Counted from the stretch's first letter, positions 9,681 through 18,083 are shown. The stretch: DNA of 64,000 bases from Paraflavitalea devenefica (GCF_011759375.1 NZ_JAARML010000002.1:1054001-1118000), one strand, 5' to 3'. Numbers and translations are program-made. Notes: generated by a model not told the origin, from the letters alone.

Positions 9681-9955
9681 CTAAGTACACTTTATTCGAG
9701 TATTTTCAGCATATCTAGTGTCGTTGCATATTGTTCCTCGTAAATTGGTTTTCAATTCGCCAACAAATTGGTTATTCAGATTGATGTAATGTATGAGTAC
9801 AGCTCCTTCTGTTTGTAAATGAGTTAGTGGGTACCGATCTGGAAATGCTGTAAACTCAAATTGAACGACGTGGGTTAATCTTGATTTATAATTAAAGGAT
9901 TCTTTTCAGTCACTTTTTGTAAATTCCTTAAATTCGATTCAAATAAATAATTTGC
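9681..9955 (-). pseudogene. Frameshifted gene remnant between lanKC and the small secreted gene
   Basis: Two overlapping reverse-strand frames without a usable ATG read like pieces of one protein. The first, 9955-9875, starts right after the lanKC stop and contains ESNLRNLQKVTEKNPLIINQ. The second, 9905-9681, is 74 codons long and contains THVVQFEFTAFPDRYPL and GAVLIHYINLNNQFVGELK, ending in a cysteine-bearing tail. A frameshift near 9875-9905 would join them. I do not recognise the product. It may be a decayed third member of the operon, or chance in AT-rich DNA. Confidence 0.35.
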
Positions 9956-9956
9956 G

Positions 9957-12671
9957 TTACACAATATGGTTTATATTTTCAATTGGGAAAGGTAATCTAT
10001 TGGCTTGTATTGATTTTTCACATTCTGGAAATCCAATTTCTTTTGGAAAGCTATATTTTAAAAATAAATGAATAATTCCCGCACTTCCATTGATTAGACC
10101 TGGTAATGGATTTGATCTATTGTTTCCTGTCCAGAACAATGCTCCATCTACCGTTGATTTATGGCAATTATAGACTAAGTCTATTATCCATTCTGCCTTC
10201 GTTTTCCATAATTTATTGTTGGTAGACTCGTAGGCTGCCAAGTAAAGCTCTCCAAGGCCACATAATCCTGTGTTTTGGGAAAAGTTGTCTGAGGATATGC
10301 AGTTTGGAAATGATGAAAAGATAGATTCGAATATATCCGTATAGGTTGAGTCTTTTAGGACTTCTGCAGCACATATAAGTATTTTTCCTATGCTAAGTGT
10401 GTTCTCGGACACTTGATAGCCTTCTCCATATATCTGCGACATTCCTTTTTGACTGAATTTTAGTATTTTTCGTTTTATTAGAATGTCTAAAGAGTCTAAG
10501 TATTTAAGAACAGTTTTTCTGACTTCAGCGTCTTCAAATTGCGACAGGTAATTTAAGAGAAAGTATGTAATACCTAATTTACCTTGGTATATACTTTCTG
10601 AAATGTTGCTCAATTTGGTTTTACTACATTTTAGCCAATTCTGATCTGAATTAACATTTTCAAAAATTTGCTTGATTATATTCCGCAGTGTACTTTGGGT
10701 TTTCTCCGCAGGAAAATACTCAGAATTTCGCAGTAAAAGAAGCCCAAGGCCTGATAATCCGGATCCAATTGTTAGATCGTTTGATTTTTGTGGCAGACAT
10801 TTTAGCAATAAATTTCTATTGCTTTCATTATCTGTCAAATGGCCAGCCTTTATGCTAGACGTTATTGCAATGCACATACCAATGAAATCACGACTTAATT
10901 CATTGTTTGGTTTATTTGAAAAGGTTAAATTTACGGCATAACTTAAGTTTCGTTGATATATATCATAAAGTGGCGTGGTGTCAAATTTTAGCTGTTTAGC
11001 GAGGTCAATAATATATGTAATACCGAATATTCCGTAATAATAATTTTGTAAAACGGTGTGCTCAAGAATTTCCTCATTTTGTAAGCTCTGGTAGCCTACC
11101 GAAGTTGTCCAATATTTATTTTTATTATCATAGAGTGGATCCTTACCTAATGCATATATGCAAGATTGAATGAATCCATGTTTTAATTCATTATTTAGTG
11201 ATGTAAAGGACCTTAGCTCTTGAGGATGATTTTTTTCATTGACTAAATTTTTTAGACAAGTTGAAAGTGAGTTAATAGTTGGCCTTTCCTCAGGATGCTT
11301 ACTTAAACCTCTAGTACATAGTTTCGAAAATGTACTACTTTTTGTAAGAAAGAATATAGTTCTCTCCGTGTCTTCCGGATTGGAAATTGGTATTGTTAAT
11401 GGTGATATTCCGGTTACACAATGTAATATTGTAGCAGATAAACCATATATATCTTCCTTTGGGGTGGGTTTTTTTACCGCGATTTGCTCTGGAGACATGT
11501 ATCCTTTTGTTCCAAGTTCAAATGGTGGTGTAGGGTAGTCTTCTACCATCGAATGTGCATATTCAAGATCTATTAGATGAACAATTTTTCTTTTTGAAAC
11601 CATATAGTTAACTGGTGTAACATCTCTATGGATGATTAATTGATTGTGTAGTTCTGATGTTGTGCTACATACTTGGGAAAGGAGATCGATTATTTGTATT
11701 TTCTGTTTCTTAGATAAATCAAAGAATGCCAATTGGTTTTTATTGATTAATCTCATTTCCTCCAGAAGTGTTTTTCCATTAATTTTCTTTATTACAAGAA
11801 ATGCAGCATCATCTCGTTCTATAAATGCATAGGGTTTTGATAGTTTTAATTTTGATTTTAATTTGTTAAGCAGTATGAATTGCCACTTAAGTCGGTCGCA
11901 GATATCCAGGTTTTTAGAATTGGAAATCATATGACGTTCTCCACGCTTTACAATTGCAACTATTGGTATCATCCCGAAATGTCGATAAATGCACTCAAAG
12001 ACGCTTCCCTTACCGGATTGTTGTAGGAGTTTCGTAGGTATAAACGGCATTTTGGGTAAATTTTTCTTTCGGTCACTTTGTGGTGATTGATCAAATGGCC
12101 ACATTAGTCTAGGATTATATCGAAAAGGTATTGGTTGGATATCTTCGATTAATCTTTCCTGTTCACCTAGATAGAATGTCTTTCGTTTTCCATTCTTGTC
12201 TATCGAAATGATTTGTTTGTGAGCTCCATGCCTACAATAAACACATCCACCCAAATGGAAATCAGTAAGTACTTTAGGGCCGAAAAAATCTCTAGTAATT
12301 TCGATAAGTTCATTTGCGATGTTTCTCGCAGTTTCGGTTGAATCTGGATATATAGTTACTACTTTACCTATCATTTCAAATCCTAATGCCCCATCGAGAA
12401 TCATGCTTGCATGTACTTTATCTTCTGGTATTCTAAATGGAATTTTTGCTGAAGTTAAAGACGGAATAATGCTAGTAATTAATTGACTGACCTGCGTGAT
12501 GACAACAGAAATGTGGAGAATCCAGCCACTCGTATTTTTTATTTCACCTACCTGTAAATAACTTCCAAATTCAGAATACTTTAGACTGTGTTCGTCCAGT
12601 AGTGAAGAATATTGGATTACTTCGTCCAAAAGTATGTTTGAATCTGGTGGTATGAATGTAGGTGCCTCCAT
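9957..12671 (-). CDS. Class III-type lanthionine synthetase (LanKC): protein kinase plus LanC-like cyclase
   Basis: A 904-residue protein with the class III lanthipeptide synthetase architecture. Residues 1-210 are the family-typical N-terminal region, where a phosphoSer/Thr lyase sits in characterised LanKC enzymes. A Ser/Thr kinase follows: a glycine-rich loop near 217-228 (QQSGKGSVFE), catalytic HRDVTPVNY at 348-356, a metal-binding DLE at 368-370, and GTKGYMSPEQ at 387-396. Residues ~480-904 are LanC-like helical repeats with short GLxGLG-type motifs (e.g. GLCGLGELYLAA). The Cys/Cys/His zinc set of LanC is not visible, as in class III enzymes. Such enzymes phosphorylate Ser/Thr, eliminate to dehydro residues, and cyclise with Cys. 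It starts 17 bases after a thioredoxin-like gene. The substrate peptide is not certain. AT-rich relative to the rest of the window. Confidence 0.85.
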   Translation of the reverse strand: MEAPTFIPPDSNILLDEVIQYSSLLDEHSLKYSEFGSYLQVGEIKNTSGWILHISVVITQVSQLITSIIPSLTSAKIPFRIPEDKVHASMILDGALGFEMIGKVVTIYPDSTETARNIANELIEITRDFFGPKVLTDFHLGGCVYCRHGAHKQIISIDKNGKRKTFYLGEQERLIEDIQPIPFRYNPRLMWPFDQSPQSDRKKNLPKMPFIPTKLLQQSGKGSVFECIYRHFGMIPIVAIVKRGERHMISNSKNLDICDRLKWQFILLNKLKSKLKLSKPYAFIERDDAAFLVIKKINGKTLLEEMRLINKNQLAFFDLSKKQKIQIIDLLSQVCSTTSELHNQLIIHRDVTPVNYMVSKRKIVHLIDLEYAHSMVEDYPTPPFELGTKGYMSPEQIAVKKPTPKEDIYGLSATILHCVTGISPLTIPISNPEDTERTIFFLTKSSTFSKLCTRGLSKHPEERPTINSLSTCLKNLVNEKNHPQELRSFTSLNNELKHGFIQSCIYALGKDPLYDNKNKYWTTSVGYQSLQNEEILEHTVLQNYYYGIFGITYIIDLAKQLKFDTTPLYDIYQRNLSYAVNLTFSNKPNNELSRDFIGMCIAITSSIKAGHLTDNESNRNLLLKCLPQKSNDLTIGSGLSGLGLLLLRNSEYFPAEKTQSTLRNIIKQIFENVNSDQNWLKCSKTKLSNISESIYQGKLGITYFLLNYLSQFEDAEVRKTVLKYLDSLDILIKRKILKFSQKGMSQIYGEGYQVSENTLSIGKILICAAEVLKDSTYTDIFESIFSSFPNCISSDNFSQNTGLCGLGELYLAAYESTNNKLWKTKAEWIIDLVYNCHKSTVDGALFWTGNNRSNPLPGLINGSAGIIHLFLKYSFPKEIGFPECEKSIQANRLPFPIENINHIV

Positions 12672-12688
12672 TTTTATAGTGATGGTTG

Positions 12689-13216
12689 TTAAATCGACTC
12701 TCCAATGTATTGTAGTAATATTTCCAATGTAACTTCCCCCATGAAAATTTTCTTAAGTTTTTGCCTGCCTGTATAAAGAACCAATAACGGAAACTTTCCC
12801 GTTTCGATGAATTTCGTGAATGAGTATGTATAATCCTTTGCAATTGTTGCATTAGGCAATGATGAAATTCTATAGGTCGAATCATATTTCCGTATTTCTT
12901 TTAATTCTGCGTATGAAAGAAAAATTAATTTTGCCGCCTTTTGGATATTAACATTTTTTGTCAGGAGTTCTGTCTCCCTTCTGCAATATTCACAATCTGG
13001 ACTGAAATAGTATATTAACGTTGGCTTATTTGCAGTAGTTTCCCTCGTAATTATTGTTTGCGTACTGTCTAAGAGAAGTATATTAATTTCTGGTAAAGTT
13101 TCAATTTCAGAAATATTCTTTTTAGCAAGTTTGTTTTGATAATCGTTTCCGCATGTCAATGTTAGAAAGCTATATATCAAAATTAGCACGAGATGGATTT
13201 TTGTCTTGCAACGCAT
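12689..13216 (-). CDS. Membrane-anchored thioredoxin-fold protein (TlpA-like)
   Basis: A 175-residue protein with an N-terminal hydrophobic segment (residues 7-21) ending at TCG, so possibly a lipoprotein anchored at Cys22, although the lipobox is weak. The thioredoxin fold shows a CxxC active site, SPDCEYC with Cys75 and Cys78, and a cis-proline candidate in GKFPLLVLY (Pro143). It would act as a periplasmic thiol-disulfide oxidoreductase. It is the first gene of the reverse-strand operon, with lanKC immediately downstream. Its presence with a two-cysteine secreted protein suggests disulfide handling for that product; this is inference. Confidence 0.82.
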   Translation of the reverse strand: MRCKTKIHLVLILIYSFLTLTCGNDYQNKLAKKNISEIETLPEINILLLDSTQTIITRETTANKPTLIYYFSPDCEYCRRETELLTKNVNIQKAAKLIFLSYAELKEIRKYDSTYRISSLPNATIAKDYTYSFTKFIETGKFPLLVLYTGRQKLKKIFMGEVTLEILLQYIGESI

Positions 13217-13618
13217 TTTTCATTTGTGTGATTATAAAGTTATGCTGTTATAATAATGAGAGTGGTAATGACTTCAAAAAAGAAAAAATATCTTGTAACA
13301 GTATATCTGGGGAGTAAATTTGCATTAACGTTATGCTGTAGATGGGAATTTATACTTGTACTGTTTTTATGGCCATCGGCTTACCATTTTTCTTTGCCGC
13401 GGTTGTATGAGGAATTGTGCGCCCTTGCCGATTTCATTGTTTTGCCACCATTTGGTATACTTGACTTAATTTTAGATTCTTAAATGATGGTTCCATTTCT
13501 ATTTTTAAGTTATTGATAGGGGTTTGAGGTTAATAAATCTACAGCCCCGGTATTTAGGTTGGTAAATTAGCCGGTGGATCCCTAATTGTTACCCGGCTGA
13601 AAAAAGTGCAGGACACCA
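13217..13618. other. Intergenic region at the edge of the AT-rich block
   Basis: This region separates the leftward thioredoxin/lanKC operon from the rightward 13666 gene. A 75-codon plus-strand open frame (13256-13483) has two hydrophobic stretches and ends LPPFGILDLILDS; it could be a tiny membrane protein, but I see nothing to support it. Base composition changes here from AT-rich on the left to balanced on the right, so this is a plausible boundary between blocks of different origin. Confidence 0.4.
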
Positions 13619-13649
13619 TTTGGGCGGTGGCTGCACTTTCCTATATTTG
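13619..13649 (+). promoter_or_regulatory. Consensus Bacteroidota housekeeping promoter
   Basis: TTTG at 13619-13622 and TATATTTG at 13642-13649 are separated by exactly 19 bases, matching the known -33/-7 consensus TTTG-N19-TAnnTTTG. Transcription should begin near 13656, giving a leader of only about ten bases before the ATG at 13666. This decides the start of that gene, because an upstream in-frame start would lie inside the promoter. Confidence 0.8.
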
Positions 13650-13665
13650 TGGAAACCTAACACCT

Positions 13666-14853
13666 ATGCATGCAGCCTTGTCTGAGTTGGATAACCTCAT
13701 TCGCCGCAAGCTCGACCCCAACCAAATTGAATTATCCGAAGGCATCACTAACCTAAAGACTGAAATCCCACAACATGTCCGGTCAACCCTTGAGTCAATT
13801 CGAAAGTTCTCCCTTGACGCTGTAGATCAACTAGTTGATAAAGATGCCACCTATCGGTTCGTTACTCATGTGGCCACAAACTGCGTCCACCATTTTCAAA
13901 TCCTTGAGATCTATTCCAAACTAGGGGAGAAGGTTTTTACCCACAAGGCCAAAACGGTTTACCGAGCCATCCACTCTTCAGTTTGTAAGGATCTGGACGG
14001 TTTTATTTCATTTTTGCAGTTCCAGTTTAGGCCCTATTTTGACCTTGACTTACCCGTTCCATACACCCGTGTAGAGAAAGCTCAGGTATCGTTTAAAAAC
14101 AGGATAGAAGCACTTAACCCACTGCGTGAATTTTTGGGGGAATTTGAACAACTGCTGGACGTTTGCCTTATGCCAATTCAAACACTTATCACCCGAGGCG
14201 GCACCGTTACCTTTCGGCAAATGGAATATCATCTAGTTTTACTGGATCGGCTGGAGAAACTTTTGGAGAATCCTCCCGTGGACACCAATCTCGCTCTTCA
14301 TCAGACCTTGGTTTCGATTAACTATAATAACCAGGATTATATCCAATACTGTATAAGGCAGCTCCATTCTAAATATGCTGATCTTACACTACTACAACAG
14401 CTTGAGAAGTATAACTGGTATATCAAGGCTCAGCGACAGGTGGAGAAGGATCCCGTTTTAGTTTTCCAACCAGGTAATGCCTCAGCCTTCGATCAGCTCA
14501 ACAACTACCTCATACACGAAATTGAATACATTCAAACCTTAATTAAGCTGGACGCCGGCTATATTGACGGCGTAAAGGTGTCAGAAAATGGCCACCATAA
14601 ACTCCGCCTTAACATGTCTGTAGACGTAGCAGCTGCCTGGTTAAATTGCCTTTGGGATACCCATACTATACTTGCTCAAAGCAAAGAAGAGGCTATAGAG
14701 GCCTTCGTAAAGGTATGTAGTACCGTTGGAACTGATAACGTGAGCTTTAAAAGTCTCCGATCCAAATTTTTTAGTCTCTCGCAAAACTCCGTGTCCCAGG
14801 TAATGGATCTGCTCCATAAGCAACGAGAGGCATCCCGCACATACATGAAATAG
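13666..14853 (+). CDS. Hypothetical helical protein with RteC-like C-terminal end
   Basis: A 395-residue, largely helical soluble protein without signal peptide or membrane segment. I do not recognise a named family over most of its length. The last ~70 residues (AAAWLNCLWDTHTILAQ, then VSFKSLRSKFFSLSQNSV) have the spacing of the C-terminal half of RteC proteins, where 'EL.ELIYAL.E...F' is followed by a short basic helix. A distant relationship to RteC or another conjugative-element regulator is therefore plausible. It has its own promoter at 13619-13649 and its own terminator at 14886-14914, so it is a single-gene unit, and the RteC gene follows 150 bases downstream. Confidence 0.8.
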   Translation: MHAALSELDNLIRRKLDPNQIELSEGITNLKTEIPQHVRSTLESIRKFSLDAVDQLVDKDATYRFVTHVATNCVHHFQILEIYSKLGEKVFTHKAKTVYRAIHSSVCKDLDGFISFLQFQFRPYFDLDLPVPYTRVEKAQVSFKNRIEALNPLREFLGEFEQLLDVCLMPIQTLITRGGTVTFRQMEYHLVLLDRLEKLLENPPVDTNLALHQTLVSINYNNQDYIQYCIRQLHSKYADLTLLQQLEKYNWYIKAQRQVEKDPVLVFQPGNASAFDQLNNYLIHEIEYIQTLIKLDAGYIDGVKVSENGHHKLRLNMSVDVAAAWLNCLWDTHTILAQSKEEAIEAFVKVCSTVGTDNVSFKSLRSKFFSLSQNSVSQVMDLLHKQREASRTYMK

Positions 14854-14885
14854 TTCCCTACAAGAATTCGCCCACTAGGGTCACT

Positions 14886-14914
14886 AACCCAGCCCCCTTG
14901 GCTGGGTTTTTTCT
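14886..14914 (+). terminator. Intrinsic terminator after the 13666 gene
   Basis: The perfect 9-bp stem AACCCAGCC (14886-14894) and GGCTGGGTT (14900-14908) has a 5-base loop and is followed by a T-rich run. Confidence 0.9.
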
Positions 14915-15003
14915 TTTTAAGTATTTGCGCACAAATCCCCATAAGGCCCTGTGAATACACGATTTTAATCCTGCCCTGATTCATTCACCATTAAACTCCC
15001 ACT

Positions 15004-15843
15004 ATGGAACAACTGCCGCCGCAGTCCATCCTGGCATCATTGGACCAGGAGCTGGACAAATATTCGTTTGCCCCACCAGGAGATCTTCAGGGATTATCCG
15101 CCTGTATTGACATTGTTTGTAACCACCTGCATGAGCTATTCAAATGGGCCCGTCAGCACACCTTCCCTGACACCGAAGCGGAAATTCATTACTTTAAACA
15201 CCAGCAACCAGGTGTGGAAAGTAAACTCTTCTTCTACAGCCAGGCATTGCTGCTGGAGCAATACCTGCCCACCCGCGGAATGGATGAAAAGCTCGACTAT
15301 TATCGGCAGGCCTATCGTAAAATTGATCGTGCCCTTACCGAAATGGCAGAATTTTACCGGTACTTTCAACTGGGGGCCACCCACCTGGACGCGGTGTATT
15401 TTGTAAGGCCGGCTGGAACACGGCCACCTACCTGTAGCGATTTTCTGCTCAGTGATCCCGCACTGCGGGCCCCGCGTAGTCTGGACCAGGCACGCATCAT
15501 GGGATACAAAGCCCTGGAATCCTACCTGGATACCCGCATATGGCTGCTGCAGCAACCTACCGGCAGCCGACCAGGACCCGCACCGCTGCGTTGGCAAGCC
15601 TCCCGATCTGCCCTGACTGAACTGATTTATGCCCTCCTGGAGGTTAAGGCCTTCGGGAGCGATGCCCCGGATGTAAAGCGGGTCAGCGATTATTTCCAGC
15701 AAGTATTTCACATTCAGATTTCCAATATCTACGCCACCTACGAGGATAACCGCCTGCGCAAGAAAAACCGCGTACCCTTCCTGGACTCCTTGAAAACAGC
15801 GCTGGAACGCCGCATGGATCAAGACGATCTGCATGCGCTGTAA
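15004..15843 (+). CDS. rteC: RteC-family regulator of conjugative transposon excision
   Basis: A 279-residue soluble protein of the RteC family. In CTnDOT, RteC activates the excision genes. Matching features are an N-terminal helical region with AEIHYFKHQQPGVESKLFFY, a central AEFYRYFQLGATHLDAVYF stretch, and the characteristic C-terminal part ALTELIYALLEVKAF followed by FHIQISNIYATYEDNRLRKK, a basic likely DNA-contacting segment. It has exactly the same length as the second RteC at 58212-59051. A strong terminator follows at 15878-15902, so it is transcribed separately from the tra operon. Confidence 0.9.
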   Translation: MEQLPPQSILASLDQELDKYSFAPPGDLQGLSACIDIVCNHLHELFKWARQHTFPDTEAEIHYFKHQQPGVESKLFFYSQALLLEQYLPTRGMDEKLDYYRQAYRKIDRALTEMAEFYRYFQLGATHLDAVYFVRPAGTRPPTCSDFLLSDPALRAPRSLDQARIMGYKALESYLDTRIWLLQQPTGSRPGPAPLRWQASRSALTELIYALLEVKAFGSDAPDVKRVSDYFQQVFHIQISNIYATYEDNRLRKKNRVPFLDSLKTALERRMDQDDLHAL

Positions 15844-15877
15844 TTATTTTTCTCCTACATAGGCGTATCGAAGAATG

Positions 15878-15902
15878 ATGGGGCGCATCGCGCCCCATTT
15901 TT
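15878..15902 (+). terminator. Intrinsic terminator after rteC
   Basis: ATGGGGCGC (15878-15886) and GCGCCCCAT (15890-15898) pair perfectly around a 3-base ATC loop, followed by five T bases. The next gene would start inside the tail of this structure if a GTG at 15903 were used. Confidence 0.9.
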
Positions 15903-15941
15903 GTGTCCGAAGCAAAAGCAATCACCCAAAAAATTGATAAC

Positions 15942-16487
15942 ATGCTTTCTCAAATCAGCTGGGCGCAATTTTTTCTTTTTGCAGGAGGCGCTACCGTTGT
16001 CTGGGTATTATTTGTACTCCGACATCATATTCTCGGACGACACCCGAAACAACCAGACAATGAAGGTGAAACACCCACTTCCACCCGCCGCATCTGGAGT
16101 GTAAAGGAGGATGGCCAACAGGTGAATCACGCTCCCATCAATGAGCCACCTCCACAACAAATGCCACCCAGATCCGGATATGCGTACCCCTCTGATATCG
16201 TAGATGAGAATGAGGAAGAACTTCGGGAGCCAGAAGATGAAGAAGACACGACCGATTACCAGGCCCTGGAAACCCTGGCCTTGGAAATCCATGAGCTGAC
16301 CGCCAGCCTCGGCATTGCCACAACAGAAGAGAAACTCCTTGAAGCTCTCCGGTATACGATTCATCGCTACCCGATGCTGGATAAACCGGCACAACAAAGT
16401 GCCATTAATCACCTTGTCATCCGCTGTAGTCTGCAAGACTGTCGTATCACCCTGCAGGAAGCAACATTGGCCAGCCTTTGGGAATAG
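15942..16487 (+). CDS. Hypothetical single-pass membrane protein at the head of the tra operon
   Basis: A 181-residue protein with one membrane segment near the N-terminus (AQFFLFAGGATVVWVLFVL). A proline- and acid-rich linker follows (ELREPEDEEDTTDYQ), then a small helical C-terminal domain. I do not recognise a family. I chose the ATG at 15942 over a GTG at 15903 because the latter lies directly behind the rteC terminator; the longer form would add 13 residues. Its position directly before the tra genes suggests an accessory part of the transfer apparatus, or a regulator. Confidence 0.75.
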   Translation: MLSQISWAQFFLFAGGATVVWVLFVLRHHILGRHPKQPDNEGETPTSTRRIWSVKEDGQQVNHAPINEPPPQQMPPRSGYAYPSDIVDENEEELREPEDEEDTTDYQALETLALEIHELTASLGIATTEEKLLEALRYTIHRYPMLDKPAQQSAINHLVIRCSLQDCRITLQEATLASLWE

Positions 16488-16547
16488 GAGTGGAGCCAAG
16501 TAGAAGAAAACTAAAACACAAGAATCACCGTACAATCACCAACAGCC

Positions 16548-17057
16548 ATGAGTAAAAACATGCTGCCTTTCCATCCGGACACCATTTCATTATATAGAAC
16601 ATTACCCGGCGTAGATGAACTACGGGAACGACTAAACGGAAACATTCCTTTTGAAGACATGAACGGCCAATCCTTTTATGTCAACATCCGGGACATGGAA
16701 CATCAGCCCAGAAGCTTCGAAGATCGAGTTGGGATCTGCCTCAATATGCAAGCCAATTTGGGGACAAGTAAACTGCCAATTACTTTTTGCTGCAACCCGA
16801 CCATCAAGAGCGAAACGCAGTGTAATTGCAATAAAGGGAACCTGTCGAATGGCATCGTGATGATGGTAAAGCTACCTGATCTCTATAGCCTGAATCCGAT
16901 TGGTATTGCCGGGTATGACCATCAACGCCCAACACACTATTTGAGCACGCATGTACTGGTGGTGCATCGGGTCAACGATATCAAGGCACAGAAAAACTCC
17001 ATTCAACTAGCACACTTCATGGTAGACATCCCACATGGTGAAGGCTTACGAACATAG
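16548..17057 (+). CDS. Hypothetical protein of the tra operon leader
   Basis: A 169-residue soluble protein without signal peptide or membrane segment. It contains a cluster of cysteines (ITFCCNPTIKSETQCNCNKG), which could bind a metal, and an N-terminal stretch reading LYRTLPGVDELRERLNG. I recognise no family. It lies between the membrane protein at 15942 and traE, with a structured 224-base gap after it. Confidence 0.7.
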   Translation: MSKNMLPFHPDTISLYRTLPGVDELRERLNGNIPFEDMNGQSFYVNIRDMEHQPRSFEDRVGICLNMQANLGTSKLPITFCCNPTIKSETQCNCNKGNLSNGIVMMVKLPDLYSLNPIGIAGYDHQRPTHYLSTHVLVVHRVNDIKAQKNSIQLAHFMVDIPHGEGLRT

Positions 17058-17104
17058 ATGATCGCTTAATTATCCCGCTGCATGGACGACCAGCGTCCGC
17101 ACCG

Positions 17105-17240
17105 CCCACATTTCATTTCATTTCATTTCATTTTTCTCCCCACACTTTTCTCAGCAAACTGATTTTTCAACTCAGTGTATGGGCCCGGCTTGCCGGTGCT
17201 CACCCGTGCATCGCTTGATTTCCTCTGCTTCCCTCAAGCG
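17105..17240. repeat. Pentanucleotide run and inverted repeat before traE
   Basis: A run of about four TTTCA units lies at roughly 17110-17132. Downstream, CGCTTGA (17212-17218) and TCAAGCG (17234-17240) form an inverted repeat. The near-identical direct repeats GCCGGTGCTCAC and GCCGGCGCTCAT flank it on either side. The region may fold into a leader structure controlling tra expression; an origin of transfer is a weaker possibility. Confidence 0.4.
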
Positions 17241-17281
17241 GGCAGGCCGGCGCTCATACCACTACTTTTTAACACTGTTTT

Positions 17282-17632
17282 ATGTCAAGTAACTGTATTA
17301 AAGCCATTTTCAAACCCATGCCGCGTATGAGCCACGCAGATATGGTGTTCAACCTTTTGCTCCTGGGCTGCCTTATCACCACGCGCCTTCTTGCGCAAAG
17401 TGGAGAAGACGGACTGGAAGCGGCCATCGAAGAAGTGAGCGGTTATTTTCAACTGGGGGTGGACCTCATGTACGCCATCGGCTCCGTAGTAGGATTGGTG
17501 GGCGCTGTCAAAGTCTACAACAAATGGAACAGCGGCGACCAGGACACCTCGAAAGTGGCGGCGAGCTGGTTCGGATCCTGCATTTTTTTGATCGTAGTAG
17601 CTGTCATCCTGGAAGGATTCTTTATCGGATAA
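17282..17632 (+). CDS. traE: Conjugative transfer protein TraE (DUF4134)
   Basis: A 116-residue small membrane protein of the DUF4134/TraE family of Bacteroidota conjugative transposons. It has an N-terminal signal-like hydrophobic segment (NLLLLGCLITTRLLAQ) and two further membrane segments (MYAIGSVVGLVGAVKVY and FGSCIFLIVVAVILEGFFIG), with the family-typical YNKWNSGDQD between them. By size, topology and position before TraF and TraG it corresponds to a VirB2/VirB3-type component of the type IV secretion channel. A stable hairpin follows at 17689-17719. Confidence 0.92.
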   Translation: MSSNCIKAIFKPMPRMSHADMVFNLLLLGCLITTRLLAQSGEDGLEAAIEEVSGYFQLGVDLMYAIGSVVGLVGAVKVYNKWNSGDQDTSKVAASWFGSCIFLIVVAVILEGFFIG

Positions 17633-17688
17633 CCCATAGCCACAACTGCTTACCAACTCATCATTTAACCATCAGTAGGTGTAGCAAA

Positions 17689-17719
17689 AACCACAGGACG
17701 GTGTAAGCCGCCTGTGGTT
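17689..17719 (+). promoter_or_regulatory. Hairpin between traE and traF
   Basis: AACCACAGG (17689-17697) and CCTGTGGTT (17711-17719) form a perfect 9-bp stem with an inner CGG/CCG pairing, followed by ten A bases rather than a T-run. It is therefore not a rightward intrinsic terminator. It could protect the traE 3' end after mRNA cleavage and so raise TraE relative to downstream proteins. Confidence 0.55.
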
Positions 17720-17756
17720 CAAAAAAAAAAGTTTCATTACCATTAAGCCAATAAAC

Positions 17757-18077
17757 ATGAGTATCGTATACGAAATCAACCGGGGAATAAACCGGCCCAT
17801 AGAATTCAAAGGCCTGAAAGCACAGTACATCTGGTGGCTGGGCGGCGGACTGGGAATTCTGCTCGTGTTGTTTTCGATAGGATACCTAGCGGGGGTGCAT
17901 CTGTATGTGTGTATAGCGATCACGGGAATTCTAGGGTGTGGGCTGTTTTCCCAGGTGTATCGCTTGTCACATAAATATGGCGAACACGGCCTTATGAAGG
18001 CTGTAGCCTACAAGCAGGTGCCCTCCGCTATTTGTTGTTATAGCCGGCTACTATTTACCACCCTTCGCTCCAAATAA
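17757..18077 (+). CDS. traF: Conjugative transfer protein TraF (DUF4133)
   Basis: A 106-residue protein of the DUF4133/TraF family. It begins with a short cytoplasmic segment typical of the family (YEINRGINRPIEFKGLKAQ), followed by two membrane helices (YIWWLGGGLGILLVLFSIGY and VCIAITGILGCGLFSQVY) and a short basic tail. It is comparable to VirB3 of other type IV secretion systems and lies six bases before traG, as expected for a VirB3-VirB4 pair. Confidence 0.92.
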   Translation: MSIVYEINRGINRPIEFKGLKAQYIWWLGGGLGILLVLFSIGYLAGVHLYVCIAITGILGCGLFSQVYRLSHKYGEHGLMKAVAYKQVPSAICCYSRLLFTTLRSK

Positions 18078-18083
18078 TAACTC

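Noticed and set aside
13256..13483. 75-codon plus-strand frame with hydrophobic stretches
   Set aside because: Too short and lacking a recognisable family, promoter or neighbour relation; mentioned only in the gap description.
15136..15834. 232-codon minus-strand frame inside rteC
   Set aside because: Lies entirely within the well-supported RteC gene and reads as a shadow of its GC-rich codons.
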